Notes: generated by a model not told the origin, from the sequence alone. A stretch of 64,000 nt of DNA from Lachnospiraceae bacterium (GCA_009774145.1 VSND01000001.1:62001-126000); one strand, 5' to 3'; shown: positions 49,216 to 57,501, counted from the first letter of the stretch. Made by a program: numbers and translations.

Positions 49216-50528
49216 AGATGAAGAACAGATATAGATGGTTCCTGGCGCCGGTACTTTTTCTGGGTGTTTCTGCCATGCTTCTGGCCGTATATTTCCAAAA
49301 GAAAAATACGACTCTGGAGTTTGGAATGTTTACTGGAAGCAACTGGGATGTGGCCAATGCCAACAGCTTTATTATTATAGACAAGGCGATTGCACGGTTT
49401 GAGCAGGAGCATCCAGGAGTGAAGATTCATTATTACAGCGGGGTTCTGAAGGAGGACTATTCTGAATGGTTTTCAAGGAAGCTCCTGGAAGGAGAAGAAC
49501 CAGATGTATTTATGGTGCTGGGAACGGATTTTAATCAGTTTTCGGCCCTTGGAGTTATGAAAAATCTGGATGATTTGATACAGGAGGATGCGGATTTCAG
49601 GCCGGACCGATATTTTTCCAGTGCGTTTCGGACCGGACAATATGGAGATGTTCAATACGCCCTGCCCTATGAGGTGGTGCCGACACTGATGTTTGTAAAC
49701 AAGACGCTTCTGACCAAAGAAGGAATTGAGATGCCAGGGCAGGACTGGACCTGGGAAGAGCTGTATGATATCTGCCGGCAGGTGACGAAGGATACCGATG
49801 GTGACGGAATTCTGGATCAGTTCGGAATTTATAATTACGACTGGATGGATGCAGTATGTTCCAACGGCGGAGAGATCTTTCAGCCAGATGGAGCTTCCTG
49901 CTATATGACAGATGACCAGATTGTGGAGTCGGTTAAATATATTCGCCAGCTGAACGAACTGAATCAGGGACAGAAGGTGGTACAGGAGGATTTCAATGGG
50001 GGCAGCGTTGCTTTTATGCCGTTGACCTTTGCAGAGTATCGAACATACAAAACTTATCCATATAAGATAAGAAGATATGCAAATTTCCAATGGGACTGTA
50101 TTACCATGCCGGCAGGAAACAGAGGAGAGAATCTTTCACAGGTAGACACGCTTCTCATGGGCATCAGCAGCAATACGAGGAAAGAAAAGCTGGCATGGGA
50201 GTTTCTGAAGCTTCTGACTTATGACGAAGAACTGCAGACCGAGATCTTTCAGTATTCGCAGGGCGCGTCTGTGCTCAAGGCGGTTACCCAGTCCCGGGAG
50301 ATGGAAAATATTGTACAGGAGGATATGGAAGAAGGGGATACGGTAATCAGCGGGAACCTTCTGGGACGCGTGATTGAGGAGGGCCATATTGAGCCGAAGT
50401 TCAGAAGATATGAGCAGGCGCTGGCTCTGGCAGACAGTGAGATCAGTAATATTCTGGAAAATGAGAAGAGCATCGACAGCAGCCTGAAGATCCTGCAGAG
50501 GACGATCAACAGCTATCTGCAGCAATAA
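49212..50528 (+). CDS. Membrane-anchored family 1 solute-binding protein
   Basis: A 438-residue extracellular binding protein of family 1 (maltose-binding-like fold). Residues about 9-27 form one hydrophobic segment without a lipobox cysteine, so the protein is either a signal-anchored membrane protein or cleaved by signal peptidase I. Family features are AIARFEQEHPGVKIHYYSGV, EPDVFMVLGTDFNQFSALGV and ALPYEVVPTLMFVNKTLL. A DTDGDGILD segment looks like a calcium-binding loop and is frequent in this family. It overlaps the response regulator by four bases. No dedicated permease follows, so it may be a sensory component of this locus. Confidence 0.85.
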   Translation: MKMKNRYRWFLAPVLFLGVSAMLLAVYFQKKNTTLEFGMFTGSNWDVANANSFIIIDKAIARFEQEHPGVKIHYYSGVLKEDYSEWFSRKLLEGEEPDVFMVLGTDFNQFSALGVMKNLDDLIQEDADFRPDRYFSSAFRTGQYGDVQYALPYEVVPTLMFVNKTLLTKEGIEMPGQDWTWEELYDICRQVTKDTDGDGILDQFGIYNYDWMDAVCSNGGEIFQPDGASCYMTDDQIVESVKYIRQLNELNQGQKVVQEDFNGGSVAFMPLTFAEYRTYKTYPYKIRRYANFQWDCITMPAGNRGENLSQVDTLLMGISSNTRKEKLAWEFLKLLTYDEELQTEIFQYSQGASVLKAVTQSREMENIVQEDMEEGDTVISGNLLGRVIEEGHIEPKFRRYEQALALADSEISNILENEKSIDSSLKILQRTINSYLQQ

Positions 50529-50670
50529 ACAGGGAGCTTTGGAAGGATTCTGAGAGATTAAGAAGTTTTTACTTTTCTTATGGGAGAAACTGTAATATAA
50601 TAGGTATAAATCCCGGCAGGGAGGCAATACTCCTACTGGAAAATCTGTACATAAGAATGAGGCGAAAACA

Positions 50671-51909
50671 ATGGAAGAAAACTGGAAGGATTATTATCAT
50701 AAAGGGCTGGCGGCTTTCTTGACAGTTGCCATGTGTATCCTGTTCTTTTTCCTGATCTTTCGTTTTGACCAGATCCGGACCTATGCGAAAATGATCATGA
50801 AGATCCTGCGTCCCTTTGCATTTGGAGCGGTGATTGCCTATCTGCTCTCTCCGCTGTGCAATCATTTTGAACGCTATCTGGCCAGGATTGCGAAGCTCGA
50901 AAAGCAGCCAAAGGAGACAGCAGAGAAATTCAAGAAGCTGTTTGCCGCTGCAAGTATCTTTGCAAGCCTGTTTTTGTTCTGCTTTGTGATCTATGTGCTG
51001 GTAGCCATGGTGGTGTCACAGGTGTTCAGCAGCGTCAGGATGCTGGCAGAATCCATGCCGGAATACATTCAGAAAGCAACTGTATGGCTGGAAGATCTGG
51101 TAAAAGAAGACACATTTATGATCAACTATGTGGAGCAGTATTCAGAGCAGATCCTGACCGGAATGCAGGATTTTGCCAGAACACAGCTTCTTCCGAACAT
51201 CAATGATATCATCAGCGGCGGTTCGATCAGCCTTCTGACCTTTCTGATGACGGCAAAGGACCTGGTGATCGGACTGATCGTGGCGGTTTATTTTATGAAC
51301 AGCAGGAAGCTTTTTGCAAGACAGGCAAAGATGCTGGTTCATGCGTTCTTTCCTCCGAGAGATCATCTGAAAGAGGACCAGATACAGCCGGCAGACTGGA
51401 TCCTGAAGGAAGCGGATATCATCAACGATTATCTGGGGGGCTTTATCAAGGGAAAGCTTCTGGATTCTCTGATCATCGGACTGATCTGCATGGTCTTTAC
51501 CAGCTTTGTAAACATGCCTTATGCCGTGCTGATCAGCGTGGTGATCGGCGTGACGAATATCATTCCATTTTTCGGGCCGTTTATCGGGGCGATTCCTACT
51601 GCGATTCTGATCCTGATGGTCAGTCCGGTCAAATGCATCTATTTCATTATTTTTATTCTGGTGCTCCAGCAGTTTGACGGGAACATTCTGGGTCCGAAGA
51701 TCCTGGGGAACTCCACGCACCTGAGCAGCTTCTGGGTGCTGTTTGCGATTCTCCTGTTCGGCGGTCTCTTCGGAATTGTGGGGATGGTTATCGGAGTGCC
51801 TGTTTTCGCGTTTTTCTATCAGCTTGTAAGGGAATGGGTGCTGAGCAGGCTGAGGAAGCAGAGACTGAAGAGAGAGAAGAGGGAGGCAGCAGAAAAGGCC
51901 TTCTTATGA
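50671..51909 (+). CDS. AI-2E family transporter
   Basis: A 412-residue membrane protein with about eight helices. The pattern LRPFAFGAVIAYLLSPLCNH near residue 50, the soluble stretch MPEYIQKATVWLEDLVKE, and the conserved C-terminal part GVTNIIPFFGPFIGAIPTAI, QFDGNILGPKILGNSTHLSS and GGLFGIVGMVIGVPVFA define the family. Members include the autoinducer-2 exporter TqsA and sodium/proton antiporters; the substrate cannot be assigned. A TATAAT at 50596-50601 with a weak -35 is a possible promoter. The gene ends just before palindromic repeat copy 2. Confidence 0.92.
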   Translation: MEENWKDYYHKGLAAFLTVAMCILFFFLIFRFDQIRTYAKMIMKILRPFAFGAVIAYLLSPLCNHFERYLARIAKLEKQPKETAEKFKKLFAAASIFASLFLFCFVIYVLVAMVVSQVFSSVRMLAESMPEYIQKATVWLEDLVKEDTFMINYVEQYSEQILTGMQDFARTQLLPNINDIISGGSISLLTFLMTAKDLVIGLIVAVYFMNSRKLFARQAKMLVHAFFPPRDHLKEDQIQPADWILKEADIINDYLGGFIKGKLLDSLIIGLICMVFTSFVNMPYAVLISVVIGVTNIIPFFGPFIGAIPTAILILMVSPVKCIYFIIFILVLQQFDGNILGPKILGNSTHLSSFWVLFAILLFGGLFGIVGMVIGVPVFAFFYQLVREWVLSRLRKQRLKREKREAAEKAFL

Positions 51910-51918
51910 TGAAAGAAA

Positions 51919-51992
51919 GGGCTGCTGCAGCATGATCTTTGACTGTGCGTCAGCACCTGTACGGAAAAATCACATTTTGCAGCCGCCCTTTT
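51919..51992. repeat. Palindromic intergenic repeat, copy 2 (likely bidirectional terminator)
   Basis: GGGCTGCTGCA (51919-51929) pairs with TGCAGCCGCCC (51978-51988), followed by TTTT. Read on the opposite strand it aligns with copy 1 at 12659-12732, sharing GCTGCAAAATG near one arm and CAGGTGCTGACGCACAG in the middle. It also separates two convergent genes (AI-2E protein and pyrI). Confidence 0.8.
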
Positions 51993-51998
51993 AAAGCC

Positions 51999-52433
51999 CT
52001 ATCTTTTCTTTCTTCTGTACTTCTCTTCGCAGTATTTGCAGCGGTAGACCTCTTTTTTCGGGTCTGTGAGGACAAAGATGTGGTCCAGTTCCTGTTCAAT
52101 GGAAGTGATGCAGCGCGGATTGCGGCATTTTGCCACATTTTTGATTTCCTTTGGAAGAGACAGGCGTTTCTTTTCCACAATGCGGTCGTCTTTGATGATG
52201 TTGACCGTGATATTATGATCAATGAACCCCAGCGCTTTCAGGTCAATGGCGTCGATGGAACATTCGATCTTGATGATGTCTTTTTTTCCCATCTTGTTGC
52301 TGCGGGCATTTTTAATAATGGCAACGCAGCAGTCGAACTTGTCCAGGTTCAGGTATTGATAGATCTCCATGCTCCTGCCGGCCTCAATATGGTCCAGCAC
52401 GAAGCCTTCACTCAGTCCGCCGATATTTAACAT
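51999..52433 (-). CDS. pyrI: Aspartate carbamoyltransferase regulatory chain
   Basis: A 144-residue regulatory subunit that binds nucleotides and tunes the catalytic chain. The N-terminal allosteric domain has GFVLDHIEAGRSMEIYQYLN, KMGKKDIIKIE and DLKALGFIDHNITVNIIK. The C-terminal zinc domain has the four cysteines in KCRNPRCITS and RCKYCEEKY. It overlaps pyrB by seven bases and is cotranscribed with it. The separate PyrI chain is typical of enterobacteria, archaea and many Clostridia, but not Bacillus. Confidence 0.96.
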   Translation of the reverse strand: MLNIGGLSEGFVLDHIEAGRSMEIYQYLNLDKFDCCVAIIKNARSNKMGKKDIIKIECSIDAIDLKALGFIDHNITVNIIKDDRIVEKKRLSLPKEIKNVAKCRNPRCITSIEQELDHIFVLTDPKKEVYRCKYCEEKYRRKKR

Positions 52434-53347
52434 ACGTTCACCTCCAGAAGGGTAAGGATCAGGGCCATACGCACATAGACGCCGTACTGGACCTGACGGA
52501 AATAGGCAGCTCTTGGATCCCTGTCCACTTCCACGGAGATCTCATTGACCCGGGGAAGGGGATGCATGACGATCATATCGTCCTTGGCAAGCTTCATCTT
52601 CTTATTATTCAATATGTAGAAATCCTTCAGACGGACATAATCCTCCTCATTGAAGAACCGTTCTCTTTGTACGCGGGTCATGTAGAGAATGTCCAGTTCC
52701 GGCATCACATCTTCGATACGCTCTACTTCTCTGTAGGGAATATGCTCCGCTTCCAGCACGTCCTCCTTGATGTATTCCGGAACCTTCAGCTCTTCCGGAG
52801 AGATGAATACGAAAGTCACATGTTCATATCTTGCCAGAGCCCGGACCAGAGAATGAACCGTCCGGCCGAATTTCAGATCGCCGCACAGACCGATGACAAG
52901 GTTGTTAAGCCGTCCTTTTAAAGAACGGATCGTAAGAAGATCGGTTAACGTCTGGGTGGGATGCTGATGTCCGCCGTCGCCGGCGTTGATGACAGGAATG
53001 GAAGAAACGGCGCTGGCCACCATGGGGGCGCCTTCTTTGGGATGACGCATGGCACAGATATCTGCATAACAGGAAATCATGCGGATCGTATCGGAAACAC
53101 TTTCACCTTTGGCAGCGGAGCTGCTGGCGGCGGAAGAAAAACCAAAAATATTGCCGCCCAGATTCATCATGGCAGCTTCAAAACTGAGACGGGTCCTTGT
53201 GCTTGGTTCATAGAACAGGGTGGCAAGTTTCCTGCCGTCACACGCATGTGCGTATTTCTCCGGGTGCTTTTCGATGTCGTCTGCCAGATCCAGAAGCTGA
53301 TCCAGCTCTTCGACCGAGAAGTCCAGAGGACTCATCAAATGTCTCAT
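52427..53347 (-). CDS. pyrB: Aspartate carbamoyltransferase catalytic chain
   Basis: Catalyses carbamoyl phosphate plus aspartate to carbamoyl aspartate, the committed step of pyrimidine synthesis. The 306-residue protein shows the carbamoyl phosphate loop FYEPSTRTRLSFEAAM. INAGDGGHQHPTQTLTDLLT holds the catalytic histidine and glutamine, GDLKFGRTVHSL and MTRVQRERF follow, and MHPLPRVNEI is the aspartate-binding loop. The start is ATG 53347 behind AGGAGG. The operon pyrB-pyrI has a clear promoter and a short hairpin leader. Confidence 0.97.
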   Translation of the reverse strand: MRHLMSPLDFSVEELDQLLDLADDIEKHPEKYAHACDGRKLATLFYEPSTRTRLSFEAAMMNLGGNIFGFSSAASSSAAKGESVSDTIRMISCYADICAMRHPKEGAPMVASAVSSIPVINAGDGGHQHPTQTLTDLLTIRSLKGRLNNLVIGLCGDLKFGRTVHSLVRALARYEHVTFVFISPEELKVPEYIKEDVLEAEHIPYREVERIEDVMPELDILYMTRVQRERFFNEEDYVRLKDFYILNNKKMKLAKDDMIVMHPLPRVNEISVEVDRDPRAAYFRQVQYGVYVRMALILTLLEVNVC

Positions 53348-53391
53348 ACATACCTCCTGTATTAGAGTTTCGCATCTGTCCGGAAAACGGT

Positions 53392-53460
53392 CTGCATCCG
53401 GACGGATGCAGTTTAAAATTCTGCTATGAACAGAATACTATTACTCCCTTATTCTGTCAA
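53392..53460 (-). promoter_or_regulatory. pyrBI promoter and leader hairpin
   Basis: On the - strand: TTGACA (53460-53455), 17 bases, TATTCT (53437-53432). In the leader, CTGCATCC-GTCC-GGATGCAG (53411-53392) forms a perfect eight-base-pair hairpin. Its loop side GTCCGG can alternatively pair with CCGGAC downstream. No T tract follows, so classical attenuation is not evident. Confidence 0.7.
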
Positions 53461-53602
53461 GTTCTGTTGTCCCCCTTTTTCCGCCGCAGACCGGACCGTG
53501 TACCCATACAGCTTCCGGTTGAAAAACAGACAGAGGGGGGCGAGTATTTCCTGTTGTGCATAATAAGGAGAAGATTTTATCAATTTATGAGGAGGTGCAT
53601 AT

Positions 53603-54292
53603 ATGGAGTCTGTATCGTATCTGATTCCAGTTCCCCTGCAGGATGAAAAGCCTGGTCTTCATCGAATGATTCGGAAGATTCAAACACGCCCCGGAATGTA
53701 CATTGGCAGCAATACGATTACTTCATTGGAACATTTCCTTGATGGATACCAGGCCGCTGAACGTGACTTTGGCGTTGGCGTGTGTCGGAATGGCAATTTG
53801 TTTCCGCCTGATTTTTATTATATGCATAACTTTGCAGATTTCCGTCTGCAAACGGAATGCCTTTGTGCCGGATGGCGCCATAATATCCTCACATATTGTC
53901 ATGGTGATGAAGAAAAAGCGCTAAACCTGTTTTTTGATTTGTACCAGGAATTCAGGCAGCTCAAAATGAAGCGTTATTGGAAAGCCGTATTAACAAAGGA
54001 AAATATTGCGTGGAATGATAAAATGAAACGTTGTTATTCCGTGAGAGAGCATGGTCCGGAACCGGTTTATAAAAATCCCATCGCCGTTTATGCTTTGGAA
54101 TTAACGATACCGGTTTGTATGCTTGCTGTGGAAACCACAAGTGAAGTCCTTACGGAACGTCAGTTTTTTTCTTCCGCCGACGAGGCGAAAGGAAATCATA
54201 GCGGAGCGGAAATATATTTTGGAAAAATCGACACATGGGAAGAGGCTGAAGCGAATAATCTTTATTTTAACAAGGTTATCAGAATGCGTTAA
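53603..54292 (+). CDS. Orphan protein with an IQTRPGMYIGS motif
   Basis: A 229-residue cytosolic protein of unknown function. The only recognisable part is near residues 20-50: RMIRKIQTRPGMYIGSNTIT followed by SLEHFLDGYQAA. This short pattern also occurs at the start of various small bacterial proteins (and, as RPGMYIG, in GyrB-type ATPases), but the rest gives no domain. The sequence is more A+T-rich than its neighbours and ends before an A+T-rich gap, which suggests acquisition. GAGGAGG is seven bases before ATG 53603. It is isolated between the divergent pyr operon and a lipoprotein gene. It might be an immunity-type or accessory protein; this is a guess. Confidence 0.6.
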   Translation: MESVSYLIPVPLQDEKPGLHRMIRKIQTRPGMYIGSNTITSLEHFLDGYQAAERDFGVGVCRNGNLFPPDFYYMHNFADFRLQTECLCAGWRHNILTYCHGDEEKALNLFFDLYQEFRQLKMKRYWKAVLTKENIAWNDKMKRCYSVREHGPEPVYKNPIAVYALELTIPVCMLAVETTSEVLTERQFFSSADEAKGNHSGAEIYFGKIDTWEEAEANNLYFNKVIRMR

Positions 54293-54486
54293 ATTTTTGT
54301 TGTAATTAATTTTACTTAAGACCGCCAGAATTTACCAGTCTGTCATTTTCCTGTCTGCGTTCTTCCGGCTCTTTGGAAATTCGGATGCGACGCGGGCTGT
54401 TTTCTGCTCTCCTTTTTTAGAGAAAACTTAGAGATACATCTGCTATCATTATCCTGTAAATAGAAAAAGAAAGGACGACAGGAGAA

Positions 54487-55047
54487 ATGAAAATAAGGAA
54501 AGCAGCAGCAACGGCAGGTTTCATTCTGTGTATGGGAATCATGACAGCGGGATGTGCGAAGACAACAGAGAGCAGCCCGCAGGCAGAGGCGGGGGAAACG
54601 ATGGCGGAGAACGGGCAGACGGAGGGTTCTTCGGAAGATGCAGAGGACATGGAGCAGAGTGACAGCCAGGCGGACGCTGCAGGACAGGACGTGGAGCAAA
54701 GCGGTGAAGCAGACGGACAAACTGCAGATGCATCACAGGAAACGGAGCATCTTGGCGGAAAGGTGCAGAACCCGCAGGAGGATGGTATGATTCTGGTTCA
54801 GACCACGGTTCTGGATGAAAACGGAGCAGTTACCATACTGGACGAGAAGGATGCAGAGAAAATTCCAGTGAAATTTTTGCAGGAAACAAAAGCGGAACAC
54901 TGGATTATTCAGGGGAATGGCGGTGACATTGACATGCAGAAAGCCGATCTTTCGGATTTGGAAGAGGGTATGCTCATAGAGCTTGAGGGGTATTTCGAAG
55001 GCGACTGCTTTATGGCAACCAGGGTGATCATTGAAGAGTATACCTGA
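54487..55047 (+). CDS. Small lipoprotein with acidic linker
   Basis: A 186-residue lipoprotein of unknown function. The signal sequence ends at the lipobox MTAGC (cysteine residue 23). Residues about 25-90 are a linker rich in E, Q, S, A and D. The remaining about 95 residues form a small beta domain (DGMILVQTTVLDENGAVTIL, HWIIQGNGGDIDMQKADL, MLIELEGYFEGDCFMATRVI). It resembles OB-like or DUF3221-type domains in feel only; I do not assign a family. CAGGAG precedes ATG 54487. It is monocistronic, ended by the hairpin at 55099. Confidence 0.75.
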   Translation: MKIRKAAATAGFILCMGIMTAGCAKTTESSPQAEAGETMAENGQTEGSSEDAEDMEQSDSQADAAGQDVEQSGEADGQTADASQETEHLGGKVQNPQEDGMILVQTTVLDENGAVTILDEKDAEKIPVKFLQETKAEHWIIQGNGGDIDMQKADLSDLEEGMLIELEGYFEGDCFMATRVIIEEYT

Positions 55048-55098
55048 AATCAGAAATATTCCATATTTTCCATTCATTTTCATAATTTTCCATAAACA

Positions 55099-55132
55099 AT
55101 GCCTCTTTTTCTGTTTGCCGGAAAAGAGGCAT
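55099..55132. terminator. Bidirectional terminator
   Basis: ATGCCTCTTTT (55099-55109) pairs with AAAAGAGGCAT (55122-55132). The T and A tracts are built into the arms, so it can act on both strands. It lies between the lipoprotein gene and the - strand CmpB-like gene. Confidence 0.8.
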
Positions 55133-55200
55133 GTTCATTAGGAATCACTTATGCGGCTGCCGTGGATCCGTTCAGGCAGGCGCATCAGAAAACCGGGCAG

Positions 55201-55593
55201 CTACCGGCTTTTACGGAGCAGAATCCGTTCATACAGAAGCCCTACCAGGAACCAGACAGGAGCATAGTCCAGTCGGATGACACCGTTCAGATGGTAAGGG
55301 GTGCGGCTGTAATCCCAGGGGCACATATTTCTGCGTTTAAGAAGGCTGCCGCTGATATATTCCCCTAAAAAGATACAGGACATGTAGACAAATCCCCGTT
55401 TGAACAGCGGGGCATTTTTCAGTTTCTGCATAATGGGGGCAAGGAAAGCGGCGCTCCCGTAGATGGGGAACATCCACAGGGAGGAACTGCCGGTCAGTTT
55501 CGGGTTGCGTATGCGGAAGGCATGCAGGCCGGTCCAGAGGATCTCCATGGTCCAGCCGATCATTCCGCAGCGAAAAAAGTTCTGTCTTATCAT
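55201..55593 (-). CDS. Small CmpB-like membrane protein
   Basis: A 130-residue membrane protein with about four hydrophobic segments. The motifs MIGWTMEILWTGLHAF, SSLWMFPIYGSAAFLAP, GEYISGSLLKRRNMCPWDYS and IRLDYAPVWFLVGLLYE match the short form of the family annotated as putative ABC transporter permease (CmpB-like). The longer relative at 26537 shares the GW..E, P-YG and EY-G..WDYS pattern. No ATPase is nearby, so a transport role is unproven. The start is uncertain: ATG 55593 has no purine-rich ribosome site, and an internal ATG (residue 11) is possible. Confidence 0.7.
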   Translation of the reverse strand: MIRQNFFRCGMIGWTMEILWTGLHAFRIRNPKLTGSSSLWMFPIYGSAAFLAPIMQKLKNAPLFKRGFVYMSCIFLGEYISGSLLKRRNMCPWDYSRTPYHLNGVIRLDYAPVWFLVGLLYERILLRKSR

Positions 55594-55639
55594 GGGAGAT
55601 AGTATGAGCAGTATGGGATGAAATATTCATTCGGCGTTC

Positions 55640-55668
55640 TTGAAAGTACCGCTTTCATATGTTATGAT
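55640..55668 (+). promoter_or_regulatory. Promoter of folC
   Basis: TTGAAA (55640-55645), 17 bases, TATGAT (55663-55668). A ten-codon reading frame (ATG 55699 to TGA 55731) overlaps the folC start at 55721 and might couple translation. Confidence 0.7.
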
Positions 55669-55720
55669 GAGGTGCAGTATAAAGAGCAGGGAAAAACTAT
55701 GGGAGAAAATGTGAAACGAT

Positions 55721-57019
55721 ATGACATATGAAGAAGCAAGAAACTATCTGGAGGACTGCAATCAGTATGCGGGAGAATTTACGCTGGAACCGTTGAAGGA
55801 GATGCTGAGGCGTCTGGGGGACCCGCAGGAAAGACTGCAGTTTGTGCATATTGCAGGGACCAACGGGAAGGGTTCCGTGCTGGCATATGTGTCAACGGTC
55901 CTGAAAGAAGCGGGCTTTCGGACGGGAAGATATATCTCGCCTACGATCTTCAGCTACCGGGAACGGATTCAGGTAAATGAAACCTGCATTTCCAGAGAGG
56001 ATCTGGTGCGTCTGACAGAGAAGATCCGGGCGGCGGGTGATCAGATGCTTGCAGAAGGACTGGCTCACCCTACCATGTTTGAGGCGGAGACTGCGCTGGC
56101 ATTTCTGTATTTTATGGAGCAGAAATGCGATCTGGTCGTGCTGGAGTGCGGTATGGGCGGCAGGATGGATGCGACCAATGTGATACAAAATACTGTGGCG
56201 GCAGTGCTTGCTTCCATCAGCATGGATCATATGGGATTTCTGGGAGATACCCTGTCGGAGATTGCCGGAAATAAGGCGGGAATCATCAAGCCGGGCTGCA
56301 CGGTGGTGACCATGAAGCAGAGACCGGAAGCAGAGCAGGTCATCCGGGAGCGGGCGAAAGCCTGCGGCTGTCCGGTGGTAACGGCGGATCCGGAGCAGGC
56401 GGTGAACCGGAAGCGGGAACTTTTTTCACAGACCTTTGATTATGGAACAAGAAAAGAGATCAGACTTTCACTGTCAGGAGAATATCAGTTCGCCAATGGA
56501 GCACTGGCGCTGGAAGTGATTGATGTGCTGCGGAAAAAGGGATATGAGATTCCGGAAGGGGCCGTCCGAAGGGGACTGTCCGGGACTGTCTGGACCGGAC
56601 GGTTCAGCGTGGTGGCAGAAGCACCGTATTTTATCGTGGACGGGGCACATAACCGGGATGCGGCGGAGAAGCTTGCCGGGACCATAGAGCATTATCTGCC
56701 GGGAAAAAGGCTGATCTATATCATGGGTGTTCTGGCGGATAAGGAATACGATGCGGTGATTGAAAAGACCGCTGGTTACGCGTCAGAGATCATTACCGTG
56801 ATGACGCCGGACAATGTGAGGGCGCTGCCTGCGGAGGACCTTGCCAGAGCCGTGGCAGTGCACAATCCCCATGTGCAGGCGGCAGAGAGCATCGGGACGG
56901 CCGTGGAGCGGGCATATGAGCTGGCCGGGAAGGACGATGTGATCCTGGCATTCGGTTCCCTCTCTTATCTGGGTGAGCTGGTGAGAGCGGTGCAGAAAAG
57001 AGCAGAGGAAGGAAAATAA
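55721..57019 (+). CDS. folC: Folylpolyglutamate synthase / dihydrofolate synthase
   Basis: A Mur-ligase family ATP enzyme that adds glutamate to folates (and to dihydropteroate). The 432-residue protein begins MTYEEARNYLEDC. The ATP loop is HIAGTNGKGSVLAYVSTVL, the folate region is YISPTIFSYRERIQVNE, and LECGMGGRMDATNVIQ and SISMDHMGFLGDTLSEIAGN follow. The C-terminal domain has WTGRFSVV, IVDGAHNRDAAEKL and ILAFGSLSYLGEL. All are the expected FolC blocks. The ribosome site is weak; GGGAGA lies about 15 bases before the start. A short overlapping reading frame from 55699 might assist by coupling. Confidence 0.95.
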   Translation: MTYEEARNYLEDCNQYAGEFTLEPLKEMLRRLGDPQERLQFVHIAGTNGKGSVLAYVSTVLKEAGFRTGRYISPTIFSYRERIQVNETCISREDLVRLTEKIRAAGDQMLAEGLAHPTMFEAETALAFLYFMEQKCDLVVLECGMGGRMDATNVIQNTVAAVLASISMDHMGFLGDTLSEIAGNKAGIIKPGCTVVTMKQRPEAEQVIRERAKACGCPVVTADPEQAVNRKRELFSQTFDYGTRKEIRLSLSGEYQFANGALALEVIDVLRKKGYEIPEGAVRRGLSGTVWTGRFSVVAEAPYFIVDGAHNRDAAEKLAGTIEHYLPGKRLIYIMGVLADKEYDAVIEKTAGYASEIITVMTPDNVRALPAEDLARAVAVHNPHVQAAESIGTAVERAYELAGKDDVILAFGSLSYLGELVRAVQKRAEEGK

Positions 57020-57048
57020 AGGTGATCCGGACAGGAAAATGATGGAAA

Positions 57049-57126
57049 ATGGATAAATATGATATATCATCAAAAATAGAAGAATATCGCAGAAACGGGC
57101 AGATTGATCAGGCAAAAATGAAGTGA
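57049..57126 (+). CDS. Possible 25-codon ORF upstream of the small hypothetical gene
   Basis: ATG 57049 to TGA 57126 encodes the 25-residue peptide MDKYDISSKIEEYRRNGQID-QAKMK. A weak GGAAAATG-type purine stretch precedes it. It overlaps the GTG start of the next frame (AAGTGA), so it could be a leader peptide that couples translation. Alternatively it is the true N-terminus of the downstream protein separated by a frameshift. The evidence does not decide. Confidence 0.35.
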   Translation: MDKYDISSKIEEYRRNGQIDQAKMK

Positions 57127-57422
57127 TAAGACAGATTTATGACAGAATTGTAAAGATCTTTCATTCAGATACATTTTCAGCGGAGCTGAAACGTAACATT
57201 ACCGCCGTCTTATACAATGAATTTCCGGATGAGAACGAAGTGTTTAAGCTGATCGGCAAAGATGAGAAAACAGCTACAAGATGGATGGAAAAACGGGAGA
57301 GATCCGGAAATCAGTGGGACAGCGGCTTATTTCAGGTGCAGATATTGCCGGTGTCAAATGAAGTGATTGTGGAAGCAGAGAAGTTTTCAGAAGGGCTCTG
57401 CTGGATGAAGGAATACATATAA
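57123..57422 (+). CDS. Small hypothetical protein
   Basis: A 99-residue soluble protein of unknown function that starts with GTG 57123. The N-terminal half is helical (IYDRIVKIFHSDTFSAELKR, NITAVLYNEFPDENEVFKLI). Then follow KTATRWMEKRERSGNQWDSG and a C-terminal beta-like stretch (LFQVQILPVSNEVIVEAEKF). No family is recognised. It overlaps the short ORF at 57049 and lies between folC and pheA without its own evident promoter, so it is probably transcribed with folC. A frameshift linking it to the upstream ORF is possible. Low certainty that this exact start is right. Confidence 0.5.
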   Translation: MIRQIYDRIVKIFHSDTFSAELKRNITAVLYNEFPDENEVFKLIGKDEKTATRWMEKRERSGNQWDSGLFQVQILPVSNEVIVEAEKFSEGLCWMKEYI

Positions 57423-57501
57423 TGAAAGAAAAGGAATCAGCAGCAATATAGTTTTATAACAGGAACAACAGGGAATGGTAAACACAGACAGGAGACAGAA
57501 A

